64,000 bases of DNA from Imbricaverruca yamaguchii (GCA_034440575.1 JAOTOL010001326.1:310001-374000), one strand, 5' to 3'. Shown: positions 1-11,308, counted from the stretch's first letter. The notes: generated from the letters alone by a model not told the origin. A program made the numbers and translations.

Positions 1-27
1 AGGTCTATGGTAAGTGTTGCCGAGTGG

Positions 28-275
28 TTAAATGACCTGCACCAGCCCGCGGTGGGACTGAGTTTGGCCAAATGACCTTGATCAGCCCGCGGGGGACGGT
101 GTTGTGGTAAAATAACCTGACCAGCTGGCGGGGGAGGGGTGTTGTGGTAGAATGACCTGAACAGCCCTCGGGGACAGTGTCGTGGTCAAATGACCTGACC
201 AGCCCGCGGGGGACGGTAATGTGGTAAAGTGACCTGACCAGCCCGCGGGAGGGGGTGTTGCGGTCGTCAGTTCGG
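28..275. repeat. 39-bp minisatellite, left arm
   Basis: About six degenerate copies of a 39-bp unit containing GGTCAAATGACC-like inverted half-sites followed by a C/G-rich stretch. The mirrored array in the right arm (21338-21728) has about ten copies. Confidence 0.8.
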
Positions 276-3142
276 ATCCGCTCGTCTTCAACAATTTTAT
301 CGGCAAGCACACACTAACAGGACTTCGACAAGCGTTGCTTTGGTAGTAATGTGCTAAAAAGCAATCAATCTCAGCTGTATCCTCATATTATTGACTTTAT
401 CCTGGCTTCAGTACACAGCTCTACGTCCATAGTTGTGGATTTCTGGAAATTATTAGGAGCGCGCAATGCATGAAGGCAATGGGCGGTTCCAAACGGGTTT
501 GGGCATACCACATAGGGTCCCACGTTAAACGTTGAAATCATTAGGGGGCGTGGCAAGTGTCCTCCCAATAGCATGCAAAGCTGCACCCTGGCACACGTCA
601 TCAAATTGTTTCTTTTTCACTTTTCCTTGGCCAATTGTAAATTCAGCCACATACCAACATCTGGTGCAACTTTAGCTTGGTTATGACGTTGCTTTGAACG
701 CTGTTCCCAAAACAGCAGTTTTCAGAACCGCTGAAGTGACCTTGTCGTCTGGCTCGGTGACCATTCATGGGTTCGAGTCAAACGTACCAGTAGATGTCGA
801 CCGTTCGTACGCGCGGCGGCTTTCGGAAACACATTAGGGGATCACTTTGACCTCCCGCCGGAGCGCATGCGAAATGGCATACAATTCCTGTGAAGGGCCC
901 TGGAGCTCCTGCGTTTACCCCCAATTTGTCAATTGTGGGTGTCTTATGACTTCAATTACTCCCGGGCTCGAATTCTCAACTTGTGTGTCCAAATTCCCCA
1001 CCAAGTATTCATTCATTCGGAACACGTCGTTTGATGGTAGCTTGGTCAATCAACTATGTCTCGTCGTACATCTGTCGGGAACCGTAAAGCACCCGACATT
1101 GCCCATTGTGGCTGATTATGCAATATTATTCAGCTGTCCGAACCTGCAATTCCATGGGAATGCTTGAAAACCACTTGAAGCATGACAAGAACAGCTGCGG
1201 AAGCCGATATTCGGCCACACAAAATGGGAGTGGAATCCGGTGAGGTCCAAGGAAACTTCCAAAACCGTGGGAGGGGGGTGGGGTGGGGAGCTATATAACA
1301 AAGAGGCACGCACATCCTAATGAACATTGAGGCGAAACTGCCCTTCAAAGATTCGAAACAGTGACACTATAGAGCTTAGCTATTTTGTAGCCTGCCTATT
1401 TTCACTGGCTCCTGGGACTTAGATGATATTTGCCCCTTTGTTTTCCTTTCCTTTTATTCTGCACTTCTTGTCTCGACCACGTTCCTGAAATCTCCCATAT
1501 CATAACACACTCCGGCAGGCTAGGATTGTCCGGGCAGAGTAGAAGAGACTATGCGCTGATACGACAGGTTATGGCAGTGTTGAGTTGACGTGGTTGGGTT
1601 AGATTAAGCTAGGTCCCGATATTTTCCTCCATATTTGTTAAATGCAATTAAAATATTCGTGGGCCTCGCTACTGCTAGCCACGGGAAACTACTCCCGTAC
1701 CTCCCCCCCCCCTTCCCCATGCGCCCCTAATTGGTCGAAATGATAGTGCTCTGGCTAGGGTGGGCAAATACGAAGTGCTCTGTGCATAAGCGCACATTGG
1801 CGTTCGAATCTATATTTTATTACACTTCGTGCATAAACACTAAGCCGATCCCGATAAATGTCTCTAGTTCTCCAAAATTGTGGTAAGTCTTTCAAATCAT
1901 TTGCAAAATGCCCGTCTGATTTTCCCATCTAATATGGGCTATCCATGATCGCTCCCGCCAGAGCAGTGACGTCGTGTCGGACCTAAATTCGACGGATAAT
2001 TACCTGTTTCAATTACCTTGCTTCCAAGATGGCCGTCGTGTGTGTTGTTGGGCATGCACGTGCTTGCTGAAGTATTTTGTCCTTTATTTCAGTATTTCGA
2101 TGTCTGAAGACTCGTAGCGGTACGGCACGATATCTTGAAAGCTACAGATCCACGGCAGCCGTTTCTACTGATATATTTTCTACTCCTTGGCTTTTTACCG
2201 ATTTGAATAATATAATCCAAAGGCGACCATGCAAAATATACGTGAGTAATAGTATACGTCTTGGCTCTCCTCAGGCGAATATTAACTGCTTTAATCAAAG
2301 ACAGCTCAGCTATGTGTTAGAATCTAACTACGCCAGATCAACCAGGCGTGCCTCAAACTTGTCTGCTTATTGCCGACAATCTTAGCAGAGGCAGATGGAA
2401 CATGGGAACAACTTTTCAGTCCATAGACTACCATAGTCCCCCATCCTTTTCGGCGGCGCCCCTCGATACAATACAACCGGCGCCCTTCAGTACAAGTTCC
2501 CGACCAAGGGACGCTGCATAGCCCCTAAAATGTTACCAGTCGGCGGTACCAGCCCAGGTGCTCCAAGGAAGTGGGCGCCCTGCTGTAAGCCCCCACACAC
2601 ACACTTGTCCTGTCGCTCCTACGCCTCTTGTGACCGCGCAGCTGAGTGAGATTCTCATCAGCCATTTATCGTAGATTACGACATTCCATATACTTTGTTT
2701 CCTCTTCAGAATTTGGAACTCTCTGCTTCTTTATAATTCCATCGAATTATTCAACCCAGCTAGGTATATACTGAGTTGTATCTCGAGAAACAACTTTTTA
2801 CGTTAGTGTTTTCAAGGTCGAGAGATACATAAGATCTGATACATAGCTATCCCAAAAGTCAACAACTTGAATTTATAACTCGTGAATCCTTATAATTCCA
2901 AGATTCAAAATCTATGACTGAATTTTTTCGACGTATTTGAAAATGAAAGTTACCTAGCGTCGGGTTTTGAGCAAGTTTAAAATATTCAAGAATTAAGGGT
3001 TGTAGCTTCGTCGAAGGATTCAAAATATTTAAGTTTGTGATTCAGAAGAATTAGCATTCTAACATGCCAACTAAGTCGAAAGATTCCAAGGATTTGAGAT
3101 TCCAAACATTGGGGTTTACGAAGGAATCGAAAGAATGAAGAC
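276..3142. other. Duplicated intergenic DNA, no recognised gene
   Basis: This stretch is conserved in the right arm (18444 to about 21340). It contains a 106-codon open frame at 847-1167 that is also open in the other arm (20420-20740, minus). I recognise no domain in it, and it has no gene-like context. Bases 2880-3190 are AT-rich and contain many diverged copies of a short GAATC/TTTCGA-type motif running up to the transporter stop codon. No RNA gene is seen. Confidence 0.5.
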
Positions 3143-4783
3143 TCAAACTTCATGTCTATGTCGAAAGATTCGAAAGATTCCAGATGTAAGCTTGGCGTCA
3201 CGCCGTCTGCATACGGCGGCTTCCTCCACGTCGGCGACGCTCTCGGGCATCGGCCTGCCCAGCGTCTCGGGCAGCAGAAGGCACGCGCCGGCAGCCACCA
3301 GCAAGAAGGCGCCGAACACGGCCGACGGCGCCGTTGGGTGCAGCTCGCTCACCAGGTCGACCACGAACGGCGACACGGTGGCGCCCAGCCGGATGGCCGT
3401 CTGCACCACGCCGAACGCCTGGCCTCGCGCCTGCGTCGGGAAACACTCGGTGATGTAGGGGCCGAGTGTGGCGAACGCGGCGCCGACGCCGAACTTGGCC
3501 GCCAGCCCCAGCACCAGGCCCAGCGTCTCGTCGGCGCTGGCCAGCACCAGCAGCATGCAGGCGGCCGCGCCGACGAAGAACAGCACCAGCGACAACCGCC
3601 GGCCCAGCCGATCCAGCAGCGGCGTGACAAAGTAGGAGGGGATGCTGGTCACGCCGGACAGCACGCCGGCCAGGTGCGGGCTGCTGCTCAGCTGCGTCAT
3701 GTCGAACGAGATGCCATAGAACGCGCCGGCCGTGATGAAGCAGACCACGATGTAGACGAGCGTGTAGCGGCGCATCTGCGGCGTGCGGAACAGCTGCAGC
3801 AGTCGCTGCAAGCCGCTGGCGCCCTTCAGCTCCGCCCGGCGCGCCAGCACGTCACAGTGCGCCGTGGTCATCAGCTGACGCACCTCCTGCTCGGGCGGCA
3901 TCGTCCTGCCGTTCCAGCAGGCGGCGGAGCGCAGCACGGCGCACGCCTCGTCGAACCGGCCGTGATGCACCAGCCAGCGGGGCGACTCGGGCATCAGCCA
4001 GAAGTTGAGCAGCAGCAGGAGGAAGGGGCAGGCGTAGACCAGCCGCAGCATCTGACCGTCCCGGATGAAGTACGAGGCGACCGCCAGCAGGGAGGTGCCC
4101 ACGGGGAACAACATGATGGAGACGACGCCAACGACAGCGCGCCACCGCGCACTCACCGCCTCCATCATCAGCACGTATTGGCTGCTAATCATGCCGACGA
4201 TGCCGGCGCCCATCAGGAAGCGCGTCGCCGCGAACAGCGCGTAGCTCGGCACGAACGCGGAGGCGAACATGGCAGCCACCAGCAGCATCATGCACGGCAG
4301 GAAGACGGGCCTCCGGCCGAACCTGTCCGCCAGCTGGCCCGTCACCACCGAGCTGGCTATGCCGCCGATCATCAGCCACGACTGCAGCATGGACAGCAGC
4401 GGCTTCCTGTCGCACACCAGATGCCACTCTGTCACCACGGTGGACGCGTAGACGGACGGGTCGAACGCCCAGCGCGTGCAGGCCGCCGTTGCGTTGGCAG
4501 CGTGGCAGCGCGGCACGCTTGCCGGCAGGTCGGCGAACGTTGCGCTCTCGTCAAAGTCGTCGGCACACCGGAAGTCGGGCGTGGCGCCCACGAACACCAT
4601 GGAGAGCGACATCGCGGGAAACAGCAGGAACGTGACGGACATGTAGACGGCCTGCAGCACCTGCCACCGGCCCATGCCGCAGCACCGCTCCAGGATCTCC
4701 TCGAAGTAGCCGTCCTCGGCGGACCGGCCCTTCGTCGTGTCCTCCTCACGTGCGGACGCTGCCTTCGCTGCCGGCGACGCCAT
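3143..4783 (-). CDS. SLC22-type organic cation/anion transporter, left copy
   Basis: The 546-residue product is a major facilitator superfamily membrane transporter of the SLC22 type, which moves small organic ions or zwitterions across the plasma membrane. Seen in the sequence: TM1 near residues 43-65; an extracellular loop (about 66-130) with several Cys and an N-glycosylation site at N97; the MFS signature GQLADRFGRRP at 149-159; ESPRWL at 266-271 after TM6; LDRLGRR at 390-396; and ETLGRP at 506-511 after TM12. About twelve hydrophobic segments are present, and the length is usual for the family. The start at 4783 was chosen because it lies in an ACCATGG context; an upstream in-frame ATG at 4834 would add 17 residues. 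No intron interrupts the frame, whereas SLC22 genes are commonly multi-exon, so a retrocopy origin is possible. The last 13 or so codons run into a simple AATCTTTCGA-type repeat. The substrate cannot be told from sequence. Confidence 0.93.
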   Translation of the reverse strand: MASPAAKAASAREEDTTKGRSAEDGYFEEILERCCGMGRWQVLQAVYMSVTFLLFPAMSLSMVFVGATPDFRCADDFDESATFADLPASVPRCHAANATAACTRWAFDPSVYASTVVTEWHLVCDRKPLLSMLQSWLMIGGIASSVVTGQLADRFGRRPVFLPCMMLLVAAMFASAFVPSYALFAATRFLMGAGIVGMISSQYVLMMEAVSARWRAVVGVVSIMLFPVGTSLLAVASYFIRDGQMLRLVYACPFLLLLLNFWLMPESPRWLVHHGRFDEACAVLRSAACWNGRTMPPEQEVRQLMTTAHCDVLARRAELKGASGLQRLLQLFRTPQMRRYTLVYIVVCFITAGAFYGISFDMTQLSSSPHLAGVLSGVTSIPSYFVTPLLDRLGRRLSLVLFFVGAAACMLLVLASADETLGLVLGLAAKFGVGAAFATLGPYITECFPTQARGQAFGVVQTAIRLGATVSPFVVDLVSELHPTAPSAVFGAFLLVAAGACLLLPETLGRPMPESVADVEEAAVCRRRDAKLTSGIFRIFRHRHEV

Positions 4784-5070
4784 GGTGTGGCTCCTGGGCG
4801 ACGCCAGGCCTGGTTCGGCTGAGCTGCACCTCACGTCAGGTACGGGGCGCCGGCCGTCTCAGTCCGGGCCGGCGGCCGACGGACGTGATCTCAGTCGCCT
4901 CGTGACCTCACCTCACTGGCGCTATGAAGGCGATCGCTGTGGTAGTTCGAAGGTGCGGACTCCCTGTTCAGGAGGTGCAGACCGTGTTAGGCTCCTGTGA
5001 CGTCAGCGGACTGGAGGTAGAGCGGCGCTGACGACTGCCGACCCAGATAGGGGAGGGCGCTGTCACTGCA
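4784..5070 (-). promoter_or_regulatory. Upstream region of left transporter with CRE-like site
   Basis: The perfect palindrome TGACGTCA lies at 4998-5005, 215 bases upstream of the chosen start codon. The right arm has the same octamer at 16581-16588, also 215 bases upstream. This octamer is the consensus cAMP response element bound by CREB/ATF proteins. No TATA box is evident. Promoter activity is inferred from position and conservation only, and the arms are so similar that conservation is weak evidence. Confidence 0.3.
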
Positions 5071-5345
5071 GCTTCTGCAGCAGAGACTCGAGGTGAAGCG
5101 GCGCTGACGACTGCCGACCAGACCGCTGTCACTGCAGCTCCTGCAGCAGAGACTGGAGGTGAAGCGGCGCTGACGACTGCAGACCAGACCGCTGTCACTG
5201 CAGCTCCTGCAGCAGAGACTGGAGGTGAAGCGGCGCTGACGACTGCCGACCAGACCGCTGTCACTGCAGCTCCTGCAGCAGAGACTGGAGGTGAAGCGGC
5301 GCTGACGACTGCAGACCAGACCGCTGTGACTGCAGCTTCTGCAGC
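5071..5345. repeat. 66-bp minisatellite, left arm
   Basis: About four near-identical copies of a 66-bp unit containing CTGCAG and GAGACTGGAGGTGAAGCGG. The right arm has only about two copies at 16441-16570, so the array expanded or contracted after the arms duplicated. Confidence 0.9.
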
Positions 5346-6440
5346 AGACTGTTGTCAGGGGCGACGCCAGCCTTTCCGACAATTTTATTCGGCCTTTCGA
5401 CCAATTTATTGGCGTGTTGTGAGGAAACTAGAATGTGCTGAGACGACACTCCAGCGTTTTGGCGAGATGTTCGCGCGATGTCTTGCGAGTTCCAACTCCT
5501 CACCAGAATCCAACGGTGGCACTTGAACAACTCGTCTTTGACGTCTTCGAGACCGTTCAGAGACCACGCCGTCCGTGCCAGTTCAGGCCAGGTCAGGGGT
5601 CAGTGCCAGGTAAGGCCAGTTCACTGCCAGTTGTGGCTGGGCGACAAGCTGGCACCGATAAGCACACAGCGACAAGTCGGCACCCAAGTGACAACAGTCG
5701 GCGCAATGGAACTGCTGCTCAATCCGGGCTTCTATCGAGTGTCGCGCAGCCCCAGTGCTTACGCTGCTGTCGCTCTAGCCCGAGGCACTGGCCGACCCTA
5801 GCTGCGGCCCGAGGCACGGTCGAGCCGGACGCCAGACGGGTCAACACTGGTGCGCTGCACTGCACGCGATGTTGCACGGTGCACAGCCAGTGTGCCACCT
5901 GTCATTGTGACGTGTGGCCGGTTTCCGTCGGGTTCCGCCCCACGCCGTACAGCGACTCCGTCAGTGGCTGTATCCTCCTCCAAATAAACACCGCTCAATT
6001 TGGTGGCCCGAAAGCGACGAACCCCTGGATCTATGTGACACATACTGAGCTTCATCGTAATTGATGAATCTGTTTGCAGTGTCGGAGGTTTATTTCCAGA
6101 CCACATGGCTAGGTGATTTCTTGGAACCACGAGAGGGAAATGGCATGGGGTATAAGTACACAAGATGGGGACAGCTGACAGGAGATTCATCAAGGGAGGT
6201 GTCAAGATGGCTCGTCACCCAATCAACAATTTGCTGAACTTGTCGGTATGGAATTGTGTTGCAGTATTTTGGTTGTGTGCTAATTCGAGGTTACTATTTA
6301 TATGTCGAAATCCATAGAACCATACGTTATTGACTGTTCAAGGCGAAAGAGTTGCCACCTATTGGCAGACGCGTTGAACGATGGAGTTTAATTCATATTA
6401 AGGGTTTGTGACAAATCTGGTGCGCTACCAAAAACAATTT
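5346..6440. other. Duplicated upstream intergenic DNA
   Basis: This is mirrored at about 15360-16440. Long frames are open on both strands here (5435-6064 plus, 5798-6205 minus) and in the mirrored copy. They overlap each other, show no domain, and differ between arms mostly by amino-acid-changing substitutions. I therefore do not call a gene. An AATAAA hexamer occurs near 5983. Confidence 0.4.
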
Positions 6441-6512
6441 GGCAGCAAAAATGCAGGCAAGCCAAAGGGGCATGACTGGAAAGAGATAGCACAAAGGTTG
6501 GGATTTATGGCC
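6408..6512 (+). other. Possible gene or exon fragment at arm boundary
   Basis: An open stretch encodes RYQKQFGSK...HDWKEIAQRLGF, with a counterpart on the minus strand at about 15290-15395 reading RYQKQFDTK...HDWREIAPRLGF. The two share the W-E-I-A-RLGF pattern but differ at roughly a third of residues. The alignment ends just after GGGATTTA in both copies. I do not recognise the family. It could be a relic of a gene or of a mobile element that predates the palindrome. Confidence 0.25.
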
Positions 6513-6515
6513 GGC

Positions 6516-6872
6516 ATAAGGATTCTCCACCCATTTTTGTACAATCTATATCTGTTGCTTTGGAATGTTTTGTTCTGTTTCTTCAAGACAATTATTGAAA
6601 TGTACGTCTTAATGCGACCAGGTCTGTCGGACCAGGTCTTTACCTGACTTCGGTGCAAACCTGCTTTCGCTTGGCGATTCGAACCATAATCCTGTAGAAT
6701 GACCGCCGCGTCTTGTGGTTTTTCGTCTGCCGCTTCCTAATGCTTTGTCGTGGGAACGTGAATCCCAGTGACATTTCCTAACTTTCTTTTTCTAATTCGC
6801 CCAAGATTTCGACTTACCACCCAGGCTTCTTGGGATTCTCCTTAGTATAATTTCCTGGCGACGCCTTTCATC
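6516..6872 (-). repeat. Dispersed 357-bp repeat, copy 1
   Basis: This is nearly identical, in direct orientation and almost without gaps, to 23210-23567. The minus strand contains GGTTCGAATCGCC, which resembles the B box of a tRNA-type RNA polymerase III promoter, so a SINE is possible. It begins within five bases of the inner end of the palindrome arm. Confidence 0.75.
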
Positions 6873-6887
6873 TTTTGTATTTATCTG

Positions 6888-7945
6888 ATCTACAACCACT
6901 ACCGATAGGTGGCTGATGGGGCGCTGACGGTTAGTGGCTGATCTACAACCACTAACGATAGGTGGCTGACGGGTCGCGCTGACGGTTAGCGGCTGATCTA
7001 CAACCACTAACGATAGGTGGCTGACGGGTCGCGCTGACGGTTAGCGGCTGATCTACAACCACTACCGATAGGTGGCTGACGGGTCGCGCTGAGGGTTAGT
7101 GGCTGATCTACAACCACTACCGATAGGTGGCTGACGGGTCGCGCTGACGGTTAGTGGCTGATCTACAACCACTAACGATAGGTGGCTGACAGGTCGCGCT
7201 GATGGTTAGTGGCTGATCTACAACCACTAACGATAGGTGACTGACGGGTCGCGCTGATGGTTAGCGGCTGATCTGCAACCACTAACGATAGGTGGCTGAC
7301 GGGGCGCTGATGGTTAGTGGCTGATCTACAACCACTACCGGTGGTGGCTGACGGGTCGCACTGACGGTTAGCGGCTGATCTACAACCACTACCGATAGGT
7401 GGCTGACGGGGCGCTGACGGTTAGTGGCTGATCTACAACCACTAACGATAGGTGGCTGACGGGGCGCTGACGGTTAGTGGCTGATCTACAACCACTAACG
7501 ATAGGTGGCTGACGGGTCGCGCTGATGGTTAGTGGCTGATCTACAACCACTAACGATAGGTGGCTGACGGGGCGCTGATGGTTAGCGGCTGATCTACAAC
7601 CACTAACGATAGGTGGCTGACGGGGCGCTGATGGTTAGTGGCTGATCTACAACCACTAACGATAGGTGGCTGACGGGTCGCGCTGACGGTTAGTGGCTGA
7701 TCTACAACCATACAACGATAGGTGGCTGACGGGGCGCTGATGGTTAGTGGCTGATCTACAACCACTACCGATAGGTGGCTGACGGGTCGCGCTGACGGTT
7801 AGTGGCTGATCTACAACCACTAACGATAGGTGGCTGACGGGTTGCTGACGGTTAGCGGCTGATCTACAACCACTACCGATAGGTGGCTGACGGGTCGCGC
7901 TAATGGTTAGTGGATGATCTACAACCACTAACGATAGGTGACTGC
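6888..7945. repeat. 55-bp minisatellite, palindrome spacer
   Basis: About twenty tandem copies of a 52-55-bp unit containing CTGATCTACAACCACTAACG and GATAGGTGGCTGACGGG. Length variants differ at a GGGTCGCGCTG versus GGGGCGCTG segment. Open frames across it are a by-product of the repeat. Confidence 0.95.
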
Positions 7946-9689
7946 GGATGAGTAAAGATAAGTCCGTTTTGTGTTATGGGTCCCATGACGTAAAACGTCT
8001 CAAGATATCATGTCAGGTCATTGAGCTGTGACGTCCTCAGAGGGGGCATGCATCGACATCATGAATCATCGGCAATGACCTCACGCGACACCCCCAGGCT
8101 GTTTATGCTGGGCGTGGCAGCAGGATGCACAGCCCGGCTAACCTGTTTACATGGGTCATTTATGAACTTTTCCAAGGCCATTCAAGGTCACTGGCCAATC
8201 CTGACCTCAGCTTACTTTTTTCGACGTAGGAATCGGCTGTGGTAATTTTGACGTCGCGACTGGCTTTTGCGCTTCATTTTACCTCTGAGTAACAGGAAGT
8301 AGTGTTTTCTGGCACTACTGAATTATTCAAAAGGAAATCCTTCGACCTCGTCTAACCCTTGACTTTTGATGAAGATGTAGCAAATCACACATGGTTTGTA
8401 TTCTTATGTAATGAAGAATTTCATGCTGCACATTTTAAGCGCGTATCTGTTGTGTGCATACCGATACCGAATACGGGTTAGTTCTGTGGAAAATTGGCAC
8501 TGGAATTGATCTAGAATATTAACTATTGGCTCCACGTACAAACGTTAGATATCAGTCATGAGGCTTGGCCACGTGTCTGGTCACCTGTGACACTCTGGCT
8601 CTTATTTCATGTCGCTTCGTTTGTCTGGTCACCTGTGAAACCCCGCCTTTTTTTTCTTATCCCTTTTTTTTTTTTTTCTTTACCTCTCTCACTCTTTTTC
8701 ATTTTATCTTTTTTCGTTTCGAAACTCTAGTGGGCAAGTAAAATGTTTGCCTTATTTTTCGTGGCGCCAGAGTCTGGGTTCTTTTTCCCTGACCCCACCA
8801 ACAGCTTGCTCTCTTACTTGGGGATCCTACGGGATGGGCCCACCATCAAAACCGGCAGCATTCACCACCATCATGCATCGGGTGCTCGAACAGTTTTCCA
8901 ACTGCTCCACTCACGATAGAGGGGAGGCTGATGGGAACGGTGGCAAGATACTGCACACACGCGAGTGTTAATATAACTGCAAGTCGAGTGTAGACGCACT
9001 GAGCCTCACATTGTCATCGAACGTGACACAAATAGCATGCAGCGCAGTTTGAAATGATCATCTACAAGAAGATTGAACAAAAATGTTCACAAACAGGATG
9101 CAATCATGTTTTACAGTAATTCGTATAGCTTATCGAAGATCCTCCATAGGCATTCTCATCCGAAATGCGTGCTACAATTTAGTTCCATCTGATCCGAGCA
9201 TAGTCTACCCTGGAACGGACACTCCAGTCTCGCGACATGCTTCAAGACGTGCTCCAGCCAGAGCACGTCGCGAGCGCCGCCGTAGTTTGAACGCGCTCAG
9301 ATCGGCTGCATCCTCCTTCGACCTCTGCCAAGCTGCGTGACAACGCCATGTCCCGACACAAAAAGTCCCGCCGCCGTGCGGCGCGCGTGGCAACGCAGCC
9401 ACCGAGAGGTGCTCTACACCGCAAATATCGCCGACTTCCACCGATCGACCGCGCAGACGGGATTCCCCGTGCTCCGGCCGTCTCTGGCCAGGGTCCGACA
9501 AGAGAGCGTGGGAGGAGGCGGGCAGGAGAGAGGACGCGACTAACGTCTGCCTTGTAACACCCGCGCGTGGTGGCAAGTCTCTAGCGGCTGCAGCGCATTA
9601 GTTTAACCAAGCTTTTCGAACTGAACCGGAGCGATGGGGAAAGGGCACAGCATGCCCATTCAGACGACATTCTAACGGTAACCGGACAA
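7946..9689. other. Intergenic spacer, no gene recognised
   Basis: Mixed unique-looking sequence with a poly-T/pyrimidine tract near 8647-8720 and an arginine-codon-rich GC segment at 9235-9560 with overlapping frames on both strands. I see no domain, RNA gene or terminal repeat. Confidence 0.4.
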
Positions 9690-10425
9690 ATATACGTACG
9701 TAAGCGCAAATGTACGTATGCGCAAAAGTACGCATGCGCAAATGTACATGAGCGCAAATGTACGTAAGGGAAAATATACGTAAGGGCAAATGTACGTAAG
9801 AGCAAATGTACGTATGCGCAAAAGTACGTATGCACAGATGTACATAAGCGCACTTGTACGTAAGCACAAATGTACGTATGCGCAAAAGTACGTATGCACA
9901 AATGTACGTAAGGGAAAATGTACGTATGCACAAAAGTACGTATGCGCAAATGTACGTAAGCACAAATGTACGTAAGGGTAAATGTACGTATGCGCAAAGT
10001 ACGTATGCGCAAATATACGTAAGCGTAAATGTACGCATGCGCAAATGTACCTAAGAGGATATGTACGTATGGCATATGCACCTAACAAAATGTGCTTAAA
10101 CGCAAAGGCCTGTAAGCCTAAGTGTACGTACATTGGCTCATAAGTACATTTCTTCTTACATTCTTGTACGTTTAGGTACCGTTGCGATGACGTACATTTG
10201 CGCTTACGTACTTTTGCCCTCACGTATATTTGTTCTTGCGTACTTTTGCGCTTACGTACATTTGCGCATACGTACATTTGCGCATACGTACTTTTGCGCA
10301 TACGTACATTTGCGTTTACGTACTTTTGCGCATACGTACATTTGCGCTTACGTACATTTGCTTACGTACATTTGCTTACGTACATTTGTTTACGTACATC
10401 TGCCATACGTACATTTGTCCTAGAA
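9690..10425. repeat. 16-bp array that reverses orientation
   Basis: A tandem array of a 16-bp unit (GTACGTATGCGCAAAT and close variants) runs in one orientation from about 9690 to 10130. After a short mixed segment (about 10060-10190) the reverse-complement unit (ATTTGCGCATACGTAC) continues to about 10425. The result is a large dyad of short repeats, each containing TACGTA. Confidence 0.92.
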
Positions 10426-10611
10426 TCCATTCTAACACGGCCTGGGCATATATTGACCTTGAACGAGTACCGGGTGAAAGGGTCAAATGGATCTCTTGTA
10501 ATGTCACGATGTAATGGGCAGAACGCAGCTTACCAACAGGATTGTCTGACCGCGTTCCTTTGTTGATCAATGCATGCATGCAAGTTCCGCTGCATATTTG
10601 ACCGTCCCTCA

Positions 10612-11020
10612 TCTTACCATCCGCTCCATGTCTTTCGCTCCATGGCGTCCGCCTCATGTCATCTGTCCCATGCCGTTTACACCATGCCATCTGTCGCATG
10701 TCTTGCGCCTCATGTCGTACGTCCCATGCCGCATGCCCCATGCCACACATCCCATGTCACCTGCACCATGCCTCATTCTGTCTGCCCCACTCCATCCGTC
10801 CCATGCCGTCTACTCTACTCCATGCGTCCCATGCCGTACGTCCCATGCCGTCCGCCCCTTGCTGTCTGCCCACTCCATCCGTCCCATGCCGTCTGCTCCA
10901 CTCCATCCGTCCCATGCCATCTGACCCATGCCGTCTGCCCACTCCATCCGTTCCATGTTGTCTGATCTGCCGTCTGACCCATGCAGACTGCTCCACTCCA
11001 TCCGTCCCATGCCGTTGGCA
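10612..11020. repeat. Degenerate 15-bp minisatellite
   Basis: Many diverged copies of a CCATGCCGTCTGCCC-like unit, interleaved with CACTCCATCCGTCCC-like variants. The strong strand asymmetry (C/T-rich on the plus strand) keeps several frames open, but there is no sign of a real protein. Confidence 0.85.
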
Positions 11021-11308
11021 ACGTGAAGGGACAAATTTGAAGATGAGCGCAGCCACTCTTATTGCAAACATTGCTCTTCGTCCAGCTATGTTATATAATT
11101 CTTGAAATTTTGCAACAGCCGGTCCCGAAATGTCTCCTTGTCATACAACTGTCATGTCACATTACATCTCACTGGCAGCTGCATCTGCACACTGTGTGGG
11201 ATTTGCACCGCGGGAGCACAGTAAAGCACAGCCAGCCCCAAATAATCCCCTTTATGGGAGACTTTAACACCCCTCGTCACCCCTGGAGGCGCGACATAAT
11301 TGACACTA

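Larger units (their letters stand above)
1..6511. repeat. Left arm of giant inverted repeat
   Basis: This segment is matched, as reverse complement, by 15288-21755. Base 1 pairs with base 21755, and the match may continue left of the window. Both transporter genes, the 39-bp and 66-bp minisatellites and the intergenic DNA are shared in mirrored order. By eye, identity is roughly 95% or better up to about 6440. It drops to about 86% over 6441-6511 and then stops. Length differs from the right arm mainly through tandem-repeat copy number. Confidence 0.93.

Noticed and set aside
847..1167. 106-codon frame conserved in both arms
   Set aside because: No recognisable family. Conservation matches the surrounding non-coding DNA.
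3152..4822. 556-codon plus-strand frame opposite the left transporter, with a twin in the right arm
   Set aside because: It is antisense to a GC-rich coding sequence, its composition is His/Gln/Arg-rich, and it has no domain. The transporter strand has clear family motifs.
5980..6030. LTR retrotransposon edge (AATAAA followed by TGGTGGCCCGAA, resembling a primer binding site)
   Set aside because: No second LTR, no gag or pol homology, and no target duplication could be found in either arm.
5435..6205. Overlapping 209-codon plus and 135-codon minus frames upstream of the transporter, both also open in the other arm
   Set aside because: They overlap each other, have no domain, and change amino acids between arms about as often as bases change. 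Being open in both arms follows from recent duplication.
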